Shown: piece by piece, positions 44,049 to 53,722 of the stretch
Layout: each line of letters starts with the position of its first letter
Numbering within the stretch: position 1 is the stretch's first letter
Source: Enterococcus phoeniculicola ATCC BAA-412
GTDB taxonomy: Bacteria > Bacillota > Bacilli > Lactobacillales > Enterococcaceae
Assembly: GCF_000407505.1 (NCBI RefSeq)
Contig: NZ_ASWE01000004.1
Location: 1 to 64,000, forward strand
Length of the DNA: 64,000 nt
Direction of reading: 5' to 3'
Notes under the pieces: generated by a model
The model's input: the letters and a program-made list of their open reading frames with translations, nothing else
Told to the model about the DNA's origin: nothing
Database searches by the model: none
Translations under genes and position numbers: made by a program

Positions 44049-44095
44049 CTATACTTACCTTATAGTGTAAGGTGAAACAGATAGGAGAGAACAAA

Positions 44096-44584
44096 ATGAA
44101 TCGATTTATTGCAGATAGCGCAGATGTATATGGAGATGTTCAGCTGGGGGAAGAGTCTAGCGTTTGGTTTCAAGCTGTATTACGTGGGGATGCGGAAAAA
44201 ATTGTTGTAGGCAAAAGAACGAATATTCAAGATGGAACAATTGTTCACGTTGATCATGGAGCACCAACTATTATTGGTGATGATGTCACAGTTGGTCATC
44301 AATGTATGATTCATGGGTGTGAAATTAAGGATGGTGCGCTAATTGGTATGGGATCAACTATACTAAATCGTGCAGTTATTGGAGAAAATACATTAATCGG
44401 GGCTGGTTCTTTGGTAACGGAAGGGAAAATCATTCCTCCTAATGTGTTAGCTTTTGGACGGCCAGCCAAAGTGATTCGACCGTTGACAGAAGAAGAAATC
44501 AAGCAGAATCAAGAAAATATTCGCCATTATGTAGAAAAAGGCAATCAATTTAAACAAGGAAAATATAAACGAATTGTCGAGTAA
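44096..44584 (+). CDS. Gamma-carbonic anhydrase family protein
   Basis: The product is 162 aa, a left-handed beta-helix of hexapeptide repeats (VYGDVQLGEESSVWFQAVLRGD onward). Possible zinc ligands are the His of HVDHG and of VGHQCMIHGCEI. Relatives (YrdA, CaiE, PaaY-like) form trimers; carbonic anhydrase activity is shown only for some. The ATG at 44096 has TAGGAGAG upstream; the frame can be extended to a GTG at 44072 without an RBS. It converges on clpP with a shared terminator. Confidence 0.9.
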   Translation: MNRFIADSADVYGDVQLGEESSVWFQAVLRGDAEKIVVGKRTNIQDGTIVHVDHGAPTIIGDDVTVGHQCMIHGCEIKDGALIGMGSTILNRAVIGENTLIGAGSLVTEGKIIPPNVLAFGRPAKVIRPLTEEEIKQNQENIRHYVEKGNQFKQGKYKRIVE

Positions 44585-44647
44585 AAATCTTCGTGAAGCA
44601 AGAACTCTGTATGAACGAGGAGTAAGCTTTCATTTTACTTCATAAAT

Positions 44648-44682
44648 AAAAGAGGCGGTCCAGAATCGGACCGCTTCTTTTA
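44648..44682. terminator. Bidirectional terminator between gamma-CA and clpP genes
   Basis: AAAGAGGCGGTCC (44648-44661 region) and GGACCGCTTCTTT (44668-44680) form a 13-bp stem with one mismatch and A/T flanks on both sides. Confidence 0.9.
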
Positions 44683-44687
44683 GTGTA

Positions 44688-45281
44688 TTAATTTAATGAT
44701 GCGCTGTTTTCCATTACTTGGTCAATTAAGCCGTATTCTTTTGCTTGTTCAGCTGTCATGAAGTTATCACGATCGGTATCTTTTTCGATGACTTCAAGTG
44801 GTTGACCTGTACGTTCCGATAAAATTTTGTTTAGACGGTCACGTGTTTGTAAAATATGACGTGCAGCAATTTCAATTTCAGTTGCTTGTCCTTGTGCGCC
44901 TCCTAATGGTTGGTGAATCATGATTTCAGCATTTGGCAAAGCAAAACGTTTGCCTTTTTTACCAGCTGTCAACAAGAAGCTACCCATTGAAGCAGCCATC
45001 CCCATAACGATTGTTTGAACGTCAGCTTTCACAAAGTTCATTGTATCGTAGATAGCCATCCCAGCAGTTACACTACCACCAGGTGAGTTAATGTATAAAT
45101 AGATGTCTTTTTCAGAATCTTGAGCATCTAGGAAAAGTAATTGTGCAATGATAGAATTTGCTAAATCGTCTGTTACTTGACCGCTCAGCATAATGATACG
45201 ATCCTTTAATAAACGAGAATAGATATCATAAGCTCTTTCTCCTCTAGATGATTGTTCGATGACTGTAGGAATTAAATTCAT
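44688..45281 (-). CDS. clpP: ATP-dependent Clp protease proteolytic subunit
   Basis: The product is 197 aa. The catalytic Ser is in GMAASMGSF (near residue 97), the His in MIHQPLGG (near 122), and the Asp follows in KDTDRDNFM. It forms the double-ring protease core used by ClpX, ClpC or ClpE. RBS AAGGAGG precedes ATG. A CtsR operator lies over its promoter, so heat and protein stress would induce it. Confidence 0.97.
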   Translation of the reverse strand: MNLIPTVIEQSSRGERAYDIYSRLLKDRIIMLSGQVTDDLANSIIAQLLFLDAQDSEKDIYLYINSPGGSVTAGMAIYDTMNFVKADVQTIVMGMAASMGSFLLTAGKKGKRFALPNAEIMIHQPLGGAQGQATEIEIAARHILQTRDRLNKILSERTGQPLEVIEKDTDRDNFMTAEQAKEYGLIDQVMENSASLN

Positions 45282-45345
45282 AGTATTGTTCCTCCTTAAA
45301 TTCTTTCAGGAATAGTTTAACATAGATTTTCAATATCTAAAAAGA

Positions 45346-45375
45346 AGTATACACATAAGGTCAATAAAGGTCAAA
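45346..45375 (-). promoter_or_regulatory. clpP promoter with CtsR operator
   Basis: Minus strand: -35 TTGACC (45369-45374), 17-nt spacer, -10 TATACT (45346-45351). The heptad direct repeat GGTCAAT-AAA-GGTCAAA (45359-45375) matches the CtsR consensus GTCAAAnAnnGGTCAAA and covers the -35 and spacer. Confidence 0.92.
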
Positions 45376-45459
45376 TAGAAAGTTTTCATTCAATCTACTG
45401 TTCATGAAAAATAGAAATGTGTTACTATATAAAATAAGAGGAAAATCAGGAGGTACAGT

Positions 45460-45978
45460 ATGTTAAGTGTTGCATTAGCAGGTTTAATAGGTGTATTAGT
45501 CGGAGCTGGGATAGTTAGTCTAGCTTTTTATCTACAGCTAAGATATCAAGAAAAAAAAGAGCTTCGCCGCCGGAGTTTAGAAAATAAAGTGAGAGAAATT
45601 GAAGTGTTAAACGAATTAAATAAGAAGGTAAATGAAATTCTTCAAAAACGAAATGTTTTATTGGAAAAATATGTCAGCTTTGATGCGTTTGACGACTGTT
45701 ACATTACAATAGATGATTTTGTTTATTTACAAACTTTTACCTCACAAAATAATTTTTATTTGCCTAACTATATTCTTGAACAATTTTTTAAAAATATTGC
45801 GCATAGAAAAGTTGTTCTTTCACCAGATGAAACAGTTAAGATTGGCGGATATACTTATAAAGGCGGACGAGTTATTTTAGAGAATTTCTCTGAAGAGCTA
45901 ATCGAAATGATTAATGAAAAGAAAATTCAGATGAAGCAGTTAACCAATGATCCTGTAGAGTTTTTTTCAGGTAAGTAA
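45460..45978 (+). CDS. Membrane-anchored coiled-coil protein of unknown function
   Basis: The product is 172 aa. There is one N-terminal membrane helix (about 2-25, LSVALAGLIGVLVGAGIVSLAFYL), then a charged helix predicted to coil (about 28-70), and a mixed alpha/beta rest. No known domain was recognised. The basic residues after the helix suggest the bulk is cytoplasmic. RBS CAGGAGGTAC precedes ATG, and TACTATATA supplies a possible -10. It is divergent from clpP and monocistronic. Confidence 0.75.
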   Translation: MLSVALAGLIGVLVGAGIVSLAFYLQLRYQEKKELRRRSLENKVREIEVLNELNKKVNEILQKRNVLLEKYVSFDAFDDCYITIDDFVYLQTFTSQNNFYLPNYILEQFFKNIAHRKVVLSPDETVKIGGYTYKGGRVILENFSEELIEMINEKKIQMKQLTNDPVEFFSGK

Positions 45979-46018
45979 TCGATAGAAACAACAGGTAAGA
46001 AGATAGAAATTTGATAAC

Positions 46019-46062
46019 AAAGAGTAAATCTAAAACAAGTGTTTAGGTTTTGCTCTTTTTAT
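46019..46062 (+). terminator. Terminator of the coiled-coil protein gene
   Basis: AAAGAGTAAATCTAAAAC (46019-46036) pairs imperfectly with GTTTAGGTTTTGCTCTTT, followed by T5. Confidence 0.82.
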
Positions 46063-46147
46063 TTTTAATGCAGGGATTCTTAATAGTCCTGTTCATTTCT
46101 TCTTGCTTTCAAGAATGATACAATAGAAAAGATTGGAGTGAAGGAAT

Positions 46148-46882
46148 ATGACACAAGTAATGGCACACAGAGGAAGCAGTGGTACTCGTCCAGAAAATAC
46201 CTTGCCTGCGTTTTCTGAAGCAGTTCGAGCAGAGGCGGACGGCATTGAGCTAGATGTCCATTTAACTAAAGATCAAGTGCTCGTAGTCATGCATGATGAG
46301 GAAGTTGATCGAACAACTAATGGTCAAGGACGGATTCGAGAAATGACCTTAGCAGAAATAAAAACATTAAATGCTGGTTCATGGTTTGATAAAGAATTTT
46401 CTGCAGCAAGGGTTCCTACACTTAAAGAAGTACTTGATTTACTTGTCCAAAAAAATTTTCGTGGCTTTTTAAATATTGAAATTAAAACAGATAAATTTGA
46501 CTATCCAGGAATTGAAGAAGCAGTCTCCTCTTTGATGATGAGTCAGCAATGGCCCTTTACACACTGGTACAGCAGTTTTAATATGAAGTCTTTAGAAAAA
46601 ATGCATCATCTTGAGCCAGATACACAGTTAGATTATATTATGGGAACGGCTGAATCAAAGGTGAAACAAGCGTTAGAACGATCCTTTATTGAGGGAATTC
46701 ATCCTAAAATTAATTGGATAAGAGAATCAGAAGCTTCTTTTTTAAGTTTCCCAAAGGCTGTTCGGCCGTGGACAATCAATGAAAGTGATGACATGCTTGC
46801 ATGTTTTGAACAAAACCTGACAGGGATTATTACAGACTTCCCAGAGAAGGCAGTTCGTCTTCGCAGAGGGATGAAAAAATAG
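46148..46882 (+). CDS. Glycerophosphodiester phosphodiesterase
   Basis: The product is 244 aa, a TIM barrel. Catalytic motifs are AHRGSSGTRPENT, ELDVHLTKD and MHDEEVDRTTNG, with EIKTD later. It has no signal peptide, so it is a cytoplasmic UgpQ/GlpQ-like enzyme splitting glycerophosphodiesters into glycerol-3-phosphate and an alcohol. RBS GGAGTGAAGG precedes ATG. miaA follows 7 nt after its stop, and hflX after that, forming an operon. Confidence 0.93.
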   Translation: MTQVMAHRGSSGTRPENTLPAFSEAVRAEADGIELDVHLTKDQVLVVMHDEEVDRTTNGQGRIREMTLAEIKTLNAGSWFDKEFSAARVPTLKEVLDLLVQKNFRGFLNIEIKTDKFDYPGIEEAVSSLMMSQQWPFTHWYSSFNMKSLEKMHHLEPDTQLDYIMGTAESKVKQALERSFIEGIHPKINWIRESEASFLSFPKAVRPWTINESDDMLACFEQNLTGIITDFPEKAVRLRRGMKK

Positions 46883-46889
46883 GAGAATT

Positions 46890-47819
46890 ATGGAAAAAAT
46901 AATTGTTATTGTTGGTCCAACGGCTGTTGGGAAAACAAGTCTAAGTATTCAATTAGCAAAGCATTTTCAAGGCGAAATCATCAGTGGAGACTCCATGCAA
47001 ATTTATCGAGGGCTGGACATTGGAACAGCCAAGGTAACGGTGAAAGAAATGCAAGGAATTGCGCATCATCTTATTGATATTCGGGAGAAAGAGGAGTCAT
47101 ATTCTGTTGCCGAATTTCAAAAAGAAGCAAGACAGCATATAAAAAACATTCAGAGCAGAGGGAATATTCCTATTATAGCTGGGGGAACGGGGCTTTATAT
47201 CCAAGCCTTACTTTATGATTATAAGCTAGGTGCCACAAGCGAGGAGGATGAAACAGACTCCCGATTGATTCGAGAATCCTACGAAAGCTTTGCTGAAAAT
47301 AATGGCAATGAGGCGCTTTGGCAAAAGCTTGTCTCTGTTGATCCATTAGCAGCAGAAAAAATTCATCAGAATAACCGTCGAAAAGTGATTCGTGCACTTG
47401 AAGTGTTTGAACGAACTGGAAAAAGTATTTTCGCGCCTGAAAAAATACCTGAAAAACGGTATGATGCCTTTATTATTGGACTAAATACTGATCGTGAGGT
47501 GTTATATCAAAGAATTAATCAGCGGGTAGACGAGATGATGACCAAGGATTTGGTAGAGGAAGCAAGAAGTTTATTTGAGCATCCTGATACGCAGGCAGCA
47601 AAAGCGATTGGTTATAAAGAACTGTTTGGCTATCTTGCTGGCAATGAGTCAATAGAAACAGCAGTAGAATCGATTAAACAAAACTCGCGTCGGTATGCAA
47701 AGCGTCAGCTTACTTGGTTTCGAAACAAGATGGATGTTCATTGGTTTGATTTAGTGAAGCACCCTGAAGAAATCAAAGAAATAGAAACACAGGTACAAAA
47801 ATGGTTACAAGAGGGGTGA
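46890..47819 (+). CDS. miaA: tRNA dimethylallyltransferase
   Basis: The product is 309 aa. The P-loop is VGPTAVGKTSLS, followed by GDSMQIYRGLDIGTAKV and IAGGTGLYIQALLYDY. The later RYAKRQLTWFRN is the typical C-terminal signature. It attaches dimethylallyl to A37 of tRNAs that read UNN codons. RBS AGGAG precedes ATG. hflX starts 4 nt after its stop. Confidence 0.96.
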   Translation: MEKIIVIVGPTAVGKTSLSIQLAKHFQGEIISGDSMQIYRGLDIGTAKVTVKEMQGIAHHLIDIREKEESYSVAEFQKEARQHIKNIQSRGNIPIIAGGTGLYIQALLYDYKLGATSEEDETDSRLIRESYESFAENNGNEALWQKLVSVDPLAAEKIHQNNRRKVIRALEVFERTGKSIFAPEKIPEKRYDAFIIGLNTDREVLYQRINQRVDEMMTKDLVEEARSLFEHPDTQAAKAIGYKELFGYLAGNESIETAVESIKQNSRRYAKRQLTWFRNKMDVHWFDLVKHPEEIKEIETQVQKWLQEG

Positions 47820-47823
47820 AACG

Positions 47824-49077
47824 ATGGAGAAACCACAGGAAAAAGTCATTATTGTTGGTGTAGAAACCGATGAAAATACAAAAAATTTCCAAGAATCAAT
47901 GGAGGAGTTAAAAAGTTTAACCAAGACTGCCAATGGAGAAGTTGTCTACTCGGTGACTCAAAAACGAAAACAGGTTGATAGACAAACGCTGATTGGAAAA
48001 GGCAAATTAGAAGAATTAGTTCAGCTTGCGGATGCCTACGAAGCAGATTTGATTATCTTTAATCATGAATTGTCTCCGAGACAAAGTCAGCTTATCAATG
48101 ACGCAATTGGGTTGCCGGTGATTGACCGAGTGCAGCTGATATTAGATATTTTTGCGATGCGTGCACGCTCAAAAGAGGGAAAACTTCAAGTGGCGCTTGC
48201 GCAGTTAAATTATTTACTTCCTCGATTAGTTGGACAAGGGAAAGCTTTGTCACGATTAGGTGGGGGAATAGGGACAAGAGGTCCAGGGGAAACCAAACTG
48301 GAAACGGATAGACGACACATCCGAAATAAGATTACTGTAATTAAGCGAGAATTAAAGGAAGTTTCTGCTCATCGCCAACGAAATAGGCAAAAGAGAAAGC
48401 AAGCAGATGTTTTTCAAATTGGACTGATTGGTTATACGAATGCAGGAAAATCAACACTCTTGAACCTGTTGACTAATGGGGAGACCTATGCAAAAGACCA
48501 GTTATTCGCTACATTGGATCCTTTAACGAAGAAATGGCGGCTACCAGAAGGGCTTGAGGTCACCTTAACCGATACAGTTGGTTTTATCCAAGACTTGCCT
48601 ACACAGTTAATTGACGCGTTTCATTCAACTTTGGAAGAAAGTAAAGAAATGAATTTGCTTTTACATGTAGTTGATGCAAGTGCAGAAGATCGCATTCAGC
48701 AAGAAGCAACTGTTATGCAGCTGATTGAAGAGCTTCAGTTGAACCAACTTCCTATTTTAACGGTTTATAATAAAGCAGATCAGATAGAAGAAGATCAGTT
48801 TACCCCAACGTTGTTTCCAAATGTGTTGATTAGTGCAAGAAGCCAAGAAGGAAAACAGGCAGTAACAAAAGCAATCCGTCTGCAGCTGATGGAGCTAATG
48901 GAGCCTTACGCCTTAGAAATTCCTAGTCACGAAGGACAAGAATTAAATGAAATAAAGAGAAAAACATTTGTCTTTTCTGAAGAATATGAGGAGCAAACCA
49001 ATGACTATGCAATAAAAGGATTTGCTATGAAGAATTCACGTTGGGTTCGCAAAACAGAGGACAGAGAGTTTTTTTAA
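47824..49077 (+). CDS. hflX: GTPase HflX
   Basis: The product is 417 aa. The N-terminal HflX domain has QTLIGKGKLEELVQL and SPRQSQLINDAIGLPVIDR, then a coiled linker, then a G domain with G1 IGYTNAGKSTLLN, G3 DTVGFIQDLP and G4 YNKAD. It splits stalled ribosomes and responds to stress. RBS GAGGGGTG. It is the last gene of the GDPD-miaA-hflX operon, a common Firmicutes neighbourhood just before glnRA. Confidence 0.95.
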   Translation: MEKPQEKVIIVGVETDENTKNFQESMEELKSLTKTANGEVVYSVTQKRKQVDRQTLIGKGKLEELVQLADAYEADLIIFNHELSPRQSQLINDAIGLPVIDRVQLILDIFAMRARSKEGKLQVALAQLNYLLPRLVGQGKALSRLGGGIGTRGPGETKLETDRRHIRNKITVIKRELKEVSAHRQRNRQKRKQADVFQIGLIGYTNAGKSTLLNLLTNGETYAKDQLFATLDPLTKKWRLPEGLEVTLTDTVGFIQDLPTQLIDAFHSTLEESKEMNLLLHVVDASAEDRIQQEATVMQLIEELQLNQLPILTVYNKADQIEEDQFTPTLFPNVLISARSQEGKQAVTKAIRLQLMELMEPYALEIPSHEGQELNEIKRKTFVFSEEYEEQTNDYAIKGFAMKNSRWVRKTEDREFF

Positions 49078-49158
49078 GCTTCCTTGCTTTATCGAGTGGG
49101 AAGTAAAGTAATCCCGTATTTTTTTTGATGATGCAATTGTTGAAAAATAGAAAAAATG

Positions 49159-49241
49159 AATCCAGAAGTATGCTTATCAATGCTTGAACGTCAGAGTACC
49201 TAGCTGGCATTAAGTAGATAGATTGCTTCTGGATTTTTTTC
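49159..49241 (+). terminator. Branched terminator after hflX
   Basis: AATCCAGAAG (49159-49168) and CTTCTGGATT (49226-49235) form the outer stem followed by T5-T7. The 57-nt inside contains further pairing (AATGC with GCATT). Confidence 0.8.
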
Positions 49242-49346
49242 TTTAAAAAAGGTTATCTTTATTTTGGATCATTCAGGCTTGAATTCAAGCTATTTCCGAA
49301 CGTTCGGGTGAAAATGGTATAGGCATATTTAAAAAAACTTTTATTC

Positions 49347-49400
49347 ATGTTAGAAAACCTTACATATGGGGTTGACAGGCTTTTTTTGAACTGCTATTCT
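49347..49400 (+). promoter_or_regulatory. glnRA promoter with GlnR/TnrA box
   Basis: ATGTTAGAAAACCTTACAT (49347-49365) fits TGTnA-N7-TnACA exactly. -35 TTGACA (49372-49377), 17-nt spacer, -10 TATTCT (49395-49400). Confidence 0.93.
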
Positions 49401-49461
49401 TACACTAACTTAAAAAAAGCGTTACTTTTTTAAGAAAAAAGGGTCAAGAGAGGGGATTAAG

Positions 49462-49845
49462 ATGCGAGAAAAAGAACTACGACGTTCCATGTCCGTATTT
49501 CCTATAGGTACAGTGATGAAGCTAACTGATTTATCTGCCCGACAGATTCGGTATTATGAAGAGCAGGATCTCATTCATCCTGAACGTAGTGAAGGAAATC
49601 GCCGAATGTATTCTCTCAACGATATTGATACCTTGCTTGAGATTAAGGATTATCTATCTGATGGATTAAATATGGCTGGGATTAAACGAGTATATGAGAT
49701 GAAGCTATCAGAAGAGAAAGCCGCAAAGAAAAAGAATCAGCCGTTAACAGATGGTGATGTTCGTCGTATCCTACACGATGAAATGTTAGCACAAGGCGGA
49801 TTCGGCCAGCAAAGTCCATTTCAATCAAACAGTGCACGACTTTAG
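49462..49845 (+). CDS. glnR: Glutamine-responsive repressor GlnR
   Basis: The product is 127 aa, MerR family. MREKELRRSMSVFPIGTVMKLTDLSARQIRYYEEQ is the family-typical start (given here in part), followed by the wing EGNRRMYSLNDIDTLLEI. The C-terminal tail senses feedback-inhibited glutamine synthetase. GlnR represses nitrogen genes and its own operon when glutamine is plentiful. RBS GAGAGGGG. glnA follows 64 nt later. Confidence 0.96.
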   Translation: MREKELRRSMSVFPIGTVMKLTDLSARQIRYYEEQDLIHPERSEGNRRMYSLNDIDTLLEIKDYLSDGLNMAGIKRVYEMKLSEEKAAKKKNQPLTDGDVRRILHDEMLAQGGFGQQSPFQSNSARL

Positions 49846-49909
49846 TGCGCATTGATTGTGGAAATAAAAAATGAATAAATAAATGAAGTGTGAGGAAGGG
49901 AATTTAATT

Positions 49910-51250
49910 ATGGCAAAAGAAGCAAAGACAGCAGCAGAGATAAAACATATCGCAGATGAAGAAAATGTCCGATTTCTACGTTTAATGTTTACCGACATCA
50001 TGGGAACCATTAAAAATGTTGAAGTTCCAGTAAGTCAGTTAGACAAAGTACTAGACAACAAGATGATGTTTGACGGCTCTTCCATTGAAGGATTTGTCCG
50101 TATTGAAGAAAGTGATATGTACCTATACCCAGATTTATCTACTTGGATGATCTTCCCTTGGGAAAGTGATCATGGAAAAGTTGCACGCTTGATTTGCGAT
50201 ATCTATAATCCAGATGGGACGCCATTTGCTGGAGATCCTCGCGGGAATCTAAAACGCGCATTGAAAGATATGAAAGAACTAGGATTTTCACAATTTAACT
50301 TAGGACCTGAACCAGAATTTTTCCTTTTCAAATTAGATGAGAATGGCGAAATCACACTTGATTTAAACGATCGTGGCGGATACTTTGATTTTGCACCGAC
50401 AGATTTGGGTGAAACTTGTCGTCGTGATATTGTCTTGGAATTAGAAAGTCTAGGATTTGAAGTAGAAGCTTCTCACCATGAAGTTGCTCCTGGGCAACAT
50501 GAAATTGATTTTAAATATGCAGATGTGATTGATGCGTGTGACAACATTCAAACCTTCAAACTAGTAGTGAAAACCATTGCTAGAAAACATGGTCTTCATG
50601 CAACCTTCATGCCTAAGCCTTTATTTGGTATTAACGGTTCAGGCATGCACTGCAACATGTCTTTATTTACTGAGGAAGGAAATGCCTTCTACGACGCAGA
50701 TGGTGAGATGGGCTTAAGTAAGACAGCTTATCATTTCTTAGCAGGATTATTGGAGCATGCGCGTTCTTATACCGCTGTTTGTAATCCAACGGTCAACTCA
50801 TACAAACGTTTAGTACCTGGCTATGAAGCTCCTGTCTACGTGGCATGGAGTGGGCATAACCGTTCGCCTTTAGTACGTGTACCTGAGTCTCGTGGTTTAT
50901 CTACACGTTTAGAATTGCGTTCTGTTGATCCATCAGCAAATCCATATTTAACTATGGCTGTATTACTGCAAGCAGGGTTAGATGGTATTCGTAATGAGTT
51001 AACACCGCCTCCTGCTGTAGACCGCAATATTTATGTGATGAATGAAGAAGAACGTGAAGCAGCACAAATCAAAGACTTACCATCAACCATTCATAATGCT
51101 ATAAAAGAATTAAGAAAAGACCCAGTGATGATTGATGCGTTAGGCCAACACATTTATTCGAACTTTGTCGAAGCAAAACGAATGGAATGGGCAGCCTTCC
51201 GTCAAACCGTTTCAGAATGGGAAAGAGAACAATATCTAGAGCTGTATTAA
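49910..51250 (+). CDS. glnA: Glutamine synthetase type I-alpha
   Basis: The product is 446 aa. Motifs are [24 protein letters not shown], the metal and ammonium site [41 protein letters not shown], and [17 protein letters not shown]. It lacks the adenylylation tail of the beta type, fitting Gram-positive GSI-alpha. It makes glutamine from glutamate and ammonia and, when inhibited, activates GlnR. The ATG at 49910 has GGAAGGGA upstream; the ATG at 49883 is rejected. Confidence 0.97.
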   Translation: MAKEAKTAAEIKHIADEENVRFLRLMFTDIMGTIKNVEVPVSQLDKVLDNKMMFDGSSIEGFVRIEESDMYLYPDLSTWMIFPWESDHGKVARLICDIYNPDGTPFAGDPRGNLKRALKDMKELGFSQFNLGPEPEFFLFKLDENGEITLDLNDRGGYFDFAPTDLGETCRRDIVLELESLGFEVEASHHEVAPGQHEIDFKYADVIDACDNIQTFKLVVKTIARKHGLHATFMPKPLFGINGSGMHCNMSLFTEEGNAFYDADGEMGLSKTAYHFLAGLLEHARSYTAVCNPTVNSYKRLVPGYEAPVYVAWSGHNRSPLVRVPESRGLSTRLELRSVDPSANPYLTMAVLLQAGLDGIRNELTPPPAVDRNIYVMNEEEREAAQIKDLPSTIHNAIKELRKDPVMIDALGQHIYSNFVEAKRMEWAAFRQTVSEWEREQYLELY

Positions 51251-51260
51251 TTAGTAGGTT

Positions 51261-51297
51261 AAACCGCTACGAGCTGGGGCTTGTAGCGGTTTTTTTA
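51261..51297 (+). terminator. Terminator of glnRA
   Basis: AAACCGCTAC (51261-51270) pairs with GTAGCGGTTT (51283-51292), followed by T5. Confidence 0.94.
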
Positions 51298-52161
51298 TAA
51301 TTTTAGTAGATTTTAAACACTAAAGGAATTGAGGAAAACAAGCGTATTATAGGTAAGAGGAAGTAGCATTAGCGATAAATACCCTTTGATATACTGAATA
51401 AAAGCTACCAACGATTATTAATCGAAAGGAATTTTTATGTCAAACGATGATAAAAATTTAGCGACTATTGGAATTAAAAGAGAATAAGTAAATGAAGTAC
51501 ACAAATATAGACATCTAACCAAGAGGTAGGGGTGGCTATAAGAAAGAGGATCAAAATAGAATGAATAGAACAAGTATTCGGATTATCAAAATAGATGAAA
51601 AGTATGAAAAAGTAATTCATGGATGAAAATAGTAAATAGTGCTAAGATACCAAGTGAAAGAAGGAACTAGTAAATTTCTGTTAAAGCCTTTCTCTATATC
51701 CATTTTACGCTGAGAAATCAGACAATATTGAAAAATTTTGAATTAATACTTAGGAAGTGAAGACTTATTTTTTTTAAATATTTTACGAGAAGGAATAGCA
51801 TCTGAAAAAAGAGTCTATTTTAAAAATAGTAGCTGTCATGATTGGTTTAATCAGATTGAGAGTTCTCTTTGTTTTGACTCATGTATTAAATCTAAATACC
51901 AGTCTGATATTTTTTCTAGTTTCTTTTTTGAAGTGTTTATTCATGGGGAGAACCTATTGTTTATTGAAGGAAAATTCGGTACGTTACATTGTTGGCAATA
52001 GTTATTTTAATACTTTCTTGTTGTATATATTTATAGTCTAAAACTGAACAATTTTGTATGAAAATAAATGAGAAACAGATTATAATAATGGACTTCTTCC
52101 CAACAAAAAGAGTACGTCATGTGATTAATCAAGAAATCAGAACGATTTGGGGTAGGAAATA
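51298..52161. other. Long gene-poor AT-rich stretch before the WxL locus
   Basis: No convincing gene was seen in about 860 bases. A 67-codon hydrophobic frame (51838-52041) has no RBS at its ATG. A 16-codon frame begins at 51436 after GAAAGGAA. TATAAT at 52081-52086 could be the -10 of the downstream Mga-type gene. Short frames broken by stops suggest decayed genes. Confidence 0.5.
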
Positions 52162-53637
52162 ATGCAAACATTTTTGACTAAAACATCAATGAAAAAAGTG
52201 ATTTTGTTCGATTATTTATTGGAAAAAAACGGGTGGTGTACATTAAAGGAATTGCAAACCACACTCAAAGTGACAGGAAAATCCATTTTACATTACATAA
52301 AAGAATTGACAAAATTATTTGAAATTTATGGCGATAAAATAATCCTGATAAATGAGGAAAATAAAAGATTTTGTTTGAAAAAAGAAGAGGATTTTCCATC
52401 TTATGAAGTCTATCTTCATTTTTATAAAGGCTCCTATAATTATCAGTTGATTGATTTTATGTATCTTTACCCTGAAAAATCATTAAAGGATTTCGCAGAA
52501 AGTCAATTTACAAGTATATCCACAGTTTTTCGCTATGCAAAATTACTAGATCCTTTTTTTAGACGTTATCAGATTGATTTTCAGCCGTATCGATTACATT
52601 TAGATGCAAAGGAAAAAAATATTCGTTGCTTTTACTATTATTTTTATTGGAATTCTACACATGGTAATGGAGAAAGTTGGCCATTTCGTAGTGAGCTAAG
52701 CATGATAAAAAGGTACATGGAGAGCTTTGAAAATCATTATAAAATAAAGTTTGAACCGCTTCAACAGCGGATATTTTCCTATTGGCTAGCCATCATTTTA
52801 GAAAGGAGCCGTCTTACGAATATCTCAATTGCTGTTGATATTAAGACGGTCATTAATTTAGATCCCTATTTTCAGCTTTTGGAAAAATGGCATGCCGAAT
52901 CTGACATGACTTTAAGTGAAAATGAGTTGTATTTTCTTTACCAAGTTATCTACTCATTTGGGATTATTGATGGTAATAGCTGCTATGAAAATAGCTATGC
53001 AATGGCACACAAACAGCAGATTACTTGTTCCTATCAAGCTGTTGAGAATCTGGCCGCTGTTTTAGAAAAAAAGTTCCACTTTCATTTAACAATGACAGAT
53101 CAAGAGCTCTTGTTCAATTTTATTGCTTTTCACGAGCGTAGTAGGCTTTTTTATGGAAATACTGATCTTTTTTTTAACCGTTCCTATAGAGAAGAAGTTC
53201 AAGTAGAGACCCCTAAAAAATACCATCTAATGGAATCTCTTCATGAGACATTAAAACAGAAGGCGGATAAGAAGTTAGCTAGTGTGTTAGAAAATTGGGA
53301 ACAACTTTTTTTAAGTTATTATTTTGTACTAGATTACTATGATTTGTTTGTAAGCTGTTATAAGCCATTGAAGATATTGATTCAAGATGATTTGCATCAT
53401 ACTCATCGTTTATGGCTGATGGACAAAATTAATACATACTTTGGTCATTCCTATACCTTCGCGTTTTATGATTACAAAACCAAGACTTCAGAAGTTGATT
53501 TAGTTGTATCGAATTATTATTTTAACACAGGTGAGACTCCTTTGGTTTTAATGAAAAATATTCCTACAGAGCGCAATTGGCGACAATTTGGAGAGCTAAT
53601 TTATCGTTTAACGAATCAAAAAGACACATTTGCTTAA
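52162..53637 (+). CDS. Mga-type HTH regulator of the WxL locus
   Basis: The product is 491 aa. The N-terminal HTH region (VILFDYLLEKNGWCTLKELQTTLKVTGKSILHYIKEL) and a second HTH (KDFAESQFTSISTVFRYAKLLDPFF) match the Mga/HTH_Mga family. A long helical middle follows, then an EIIB-like end (LKILIQDDLHHTHRLWLMDKINTYF). It lies just upstream and in the same direction as four surface-protein genes, the usual place for their activator. RBS GGGGTAGGA. A 3' hairpin separates it from the operon. Confidence 0.86.
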   Translation: MQTFLTKTSMKKVILFDYLLEKNGWCTLKELQTTLKVTGKSILHYIKELTKLFEIYGDKIILINEENKRFCLKKEEDFPSYEVYLHFYKGSYNYQLIDFMYLYPEKSLKDFAESQFTSISTVFRYAKLLDPFFRRYQIDFQPYRLHLDAKEKNIRCFYYYFYWNSTHGNGESWPFRSELSMIKRYMESFENHYKIKFEPLQQRIFSYWLAIILERSRLTNISIAVDIKTVINLDPYFQLLEKWHAESDMTLSENELYFLYQVIYSFGIIDGNSCYENSYAMAHKQQITCSYQAVENLAAVLEKKFHFHLTMTDQELLFNFIAFHERSRLFYGNTDLFFNRSYREEVQVETPKKYHLMESLHETLKQKADKKLASVLENWEQLFLSYYFVLDYYDLFVSCYKPLKILIQDDLHHTHRLWLMDKINTYFGHSYTFAFYDYKTKTSEVDLVVSNYYFNTGETPLVLMKNIPTERNWRQFGELIYRLTNQKDTFA

Positions 53638-53658
53638 TCAGCATATGTGTTTTTTTGC
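53624..53658 (+). terminator. Terminator of the Mga-type gene
   Basis: ACACAT (53624-53629) with ATGTGT (53645-53650) plus inner GC/GC pairs, then T7; it overlaps the stop codon. Confidence 0.75.
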
Positions 53659-53722
53659 ACAGATGAATGAACCTTAAATTTTTTTCCAAAATCAGGAAAA
53701 ATTTCGAACTAGAAAAAGCTTA

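Noticed and set aside
51838-52041. 67-codon hydrophobic frame
   Set aside because: There is no Shine-Dalgarno sequence at its ATG, AT-rich composition makes hydrophobic frames common, and no family is recognised. It is kept only as part of the gene-poor stretch.
52088-52162. 24-codon leader peptide before the Mga-type gene (TAATG overlap)
   Set aside because: Its ATG overlaps the likely -10 region and has no ribosome binding site, so translation is unlikely.
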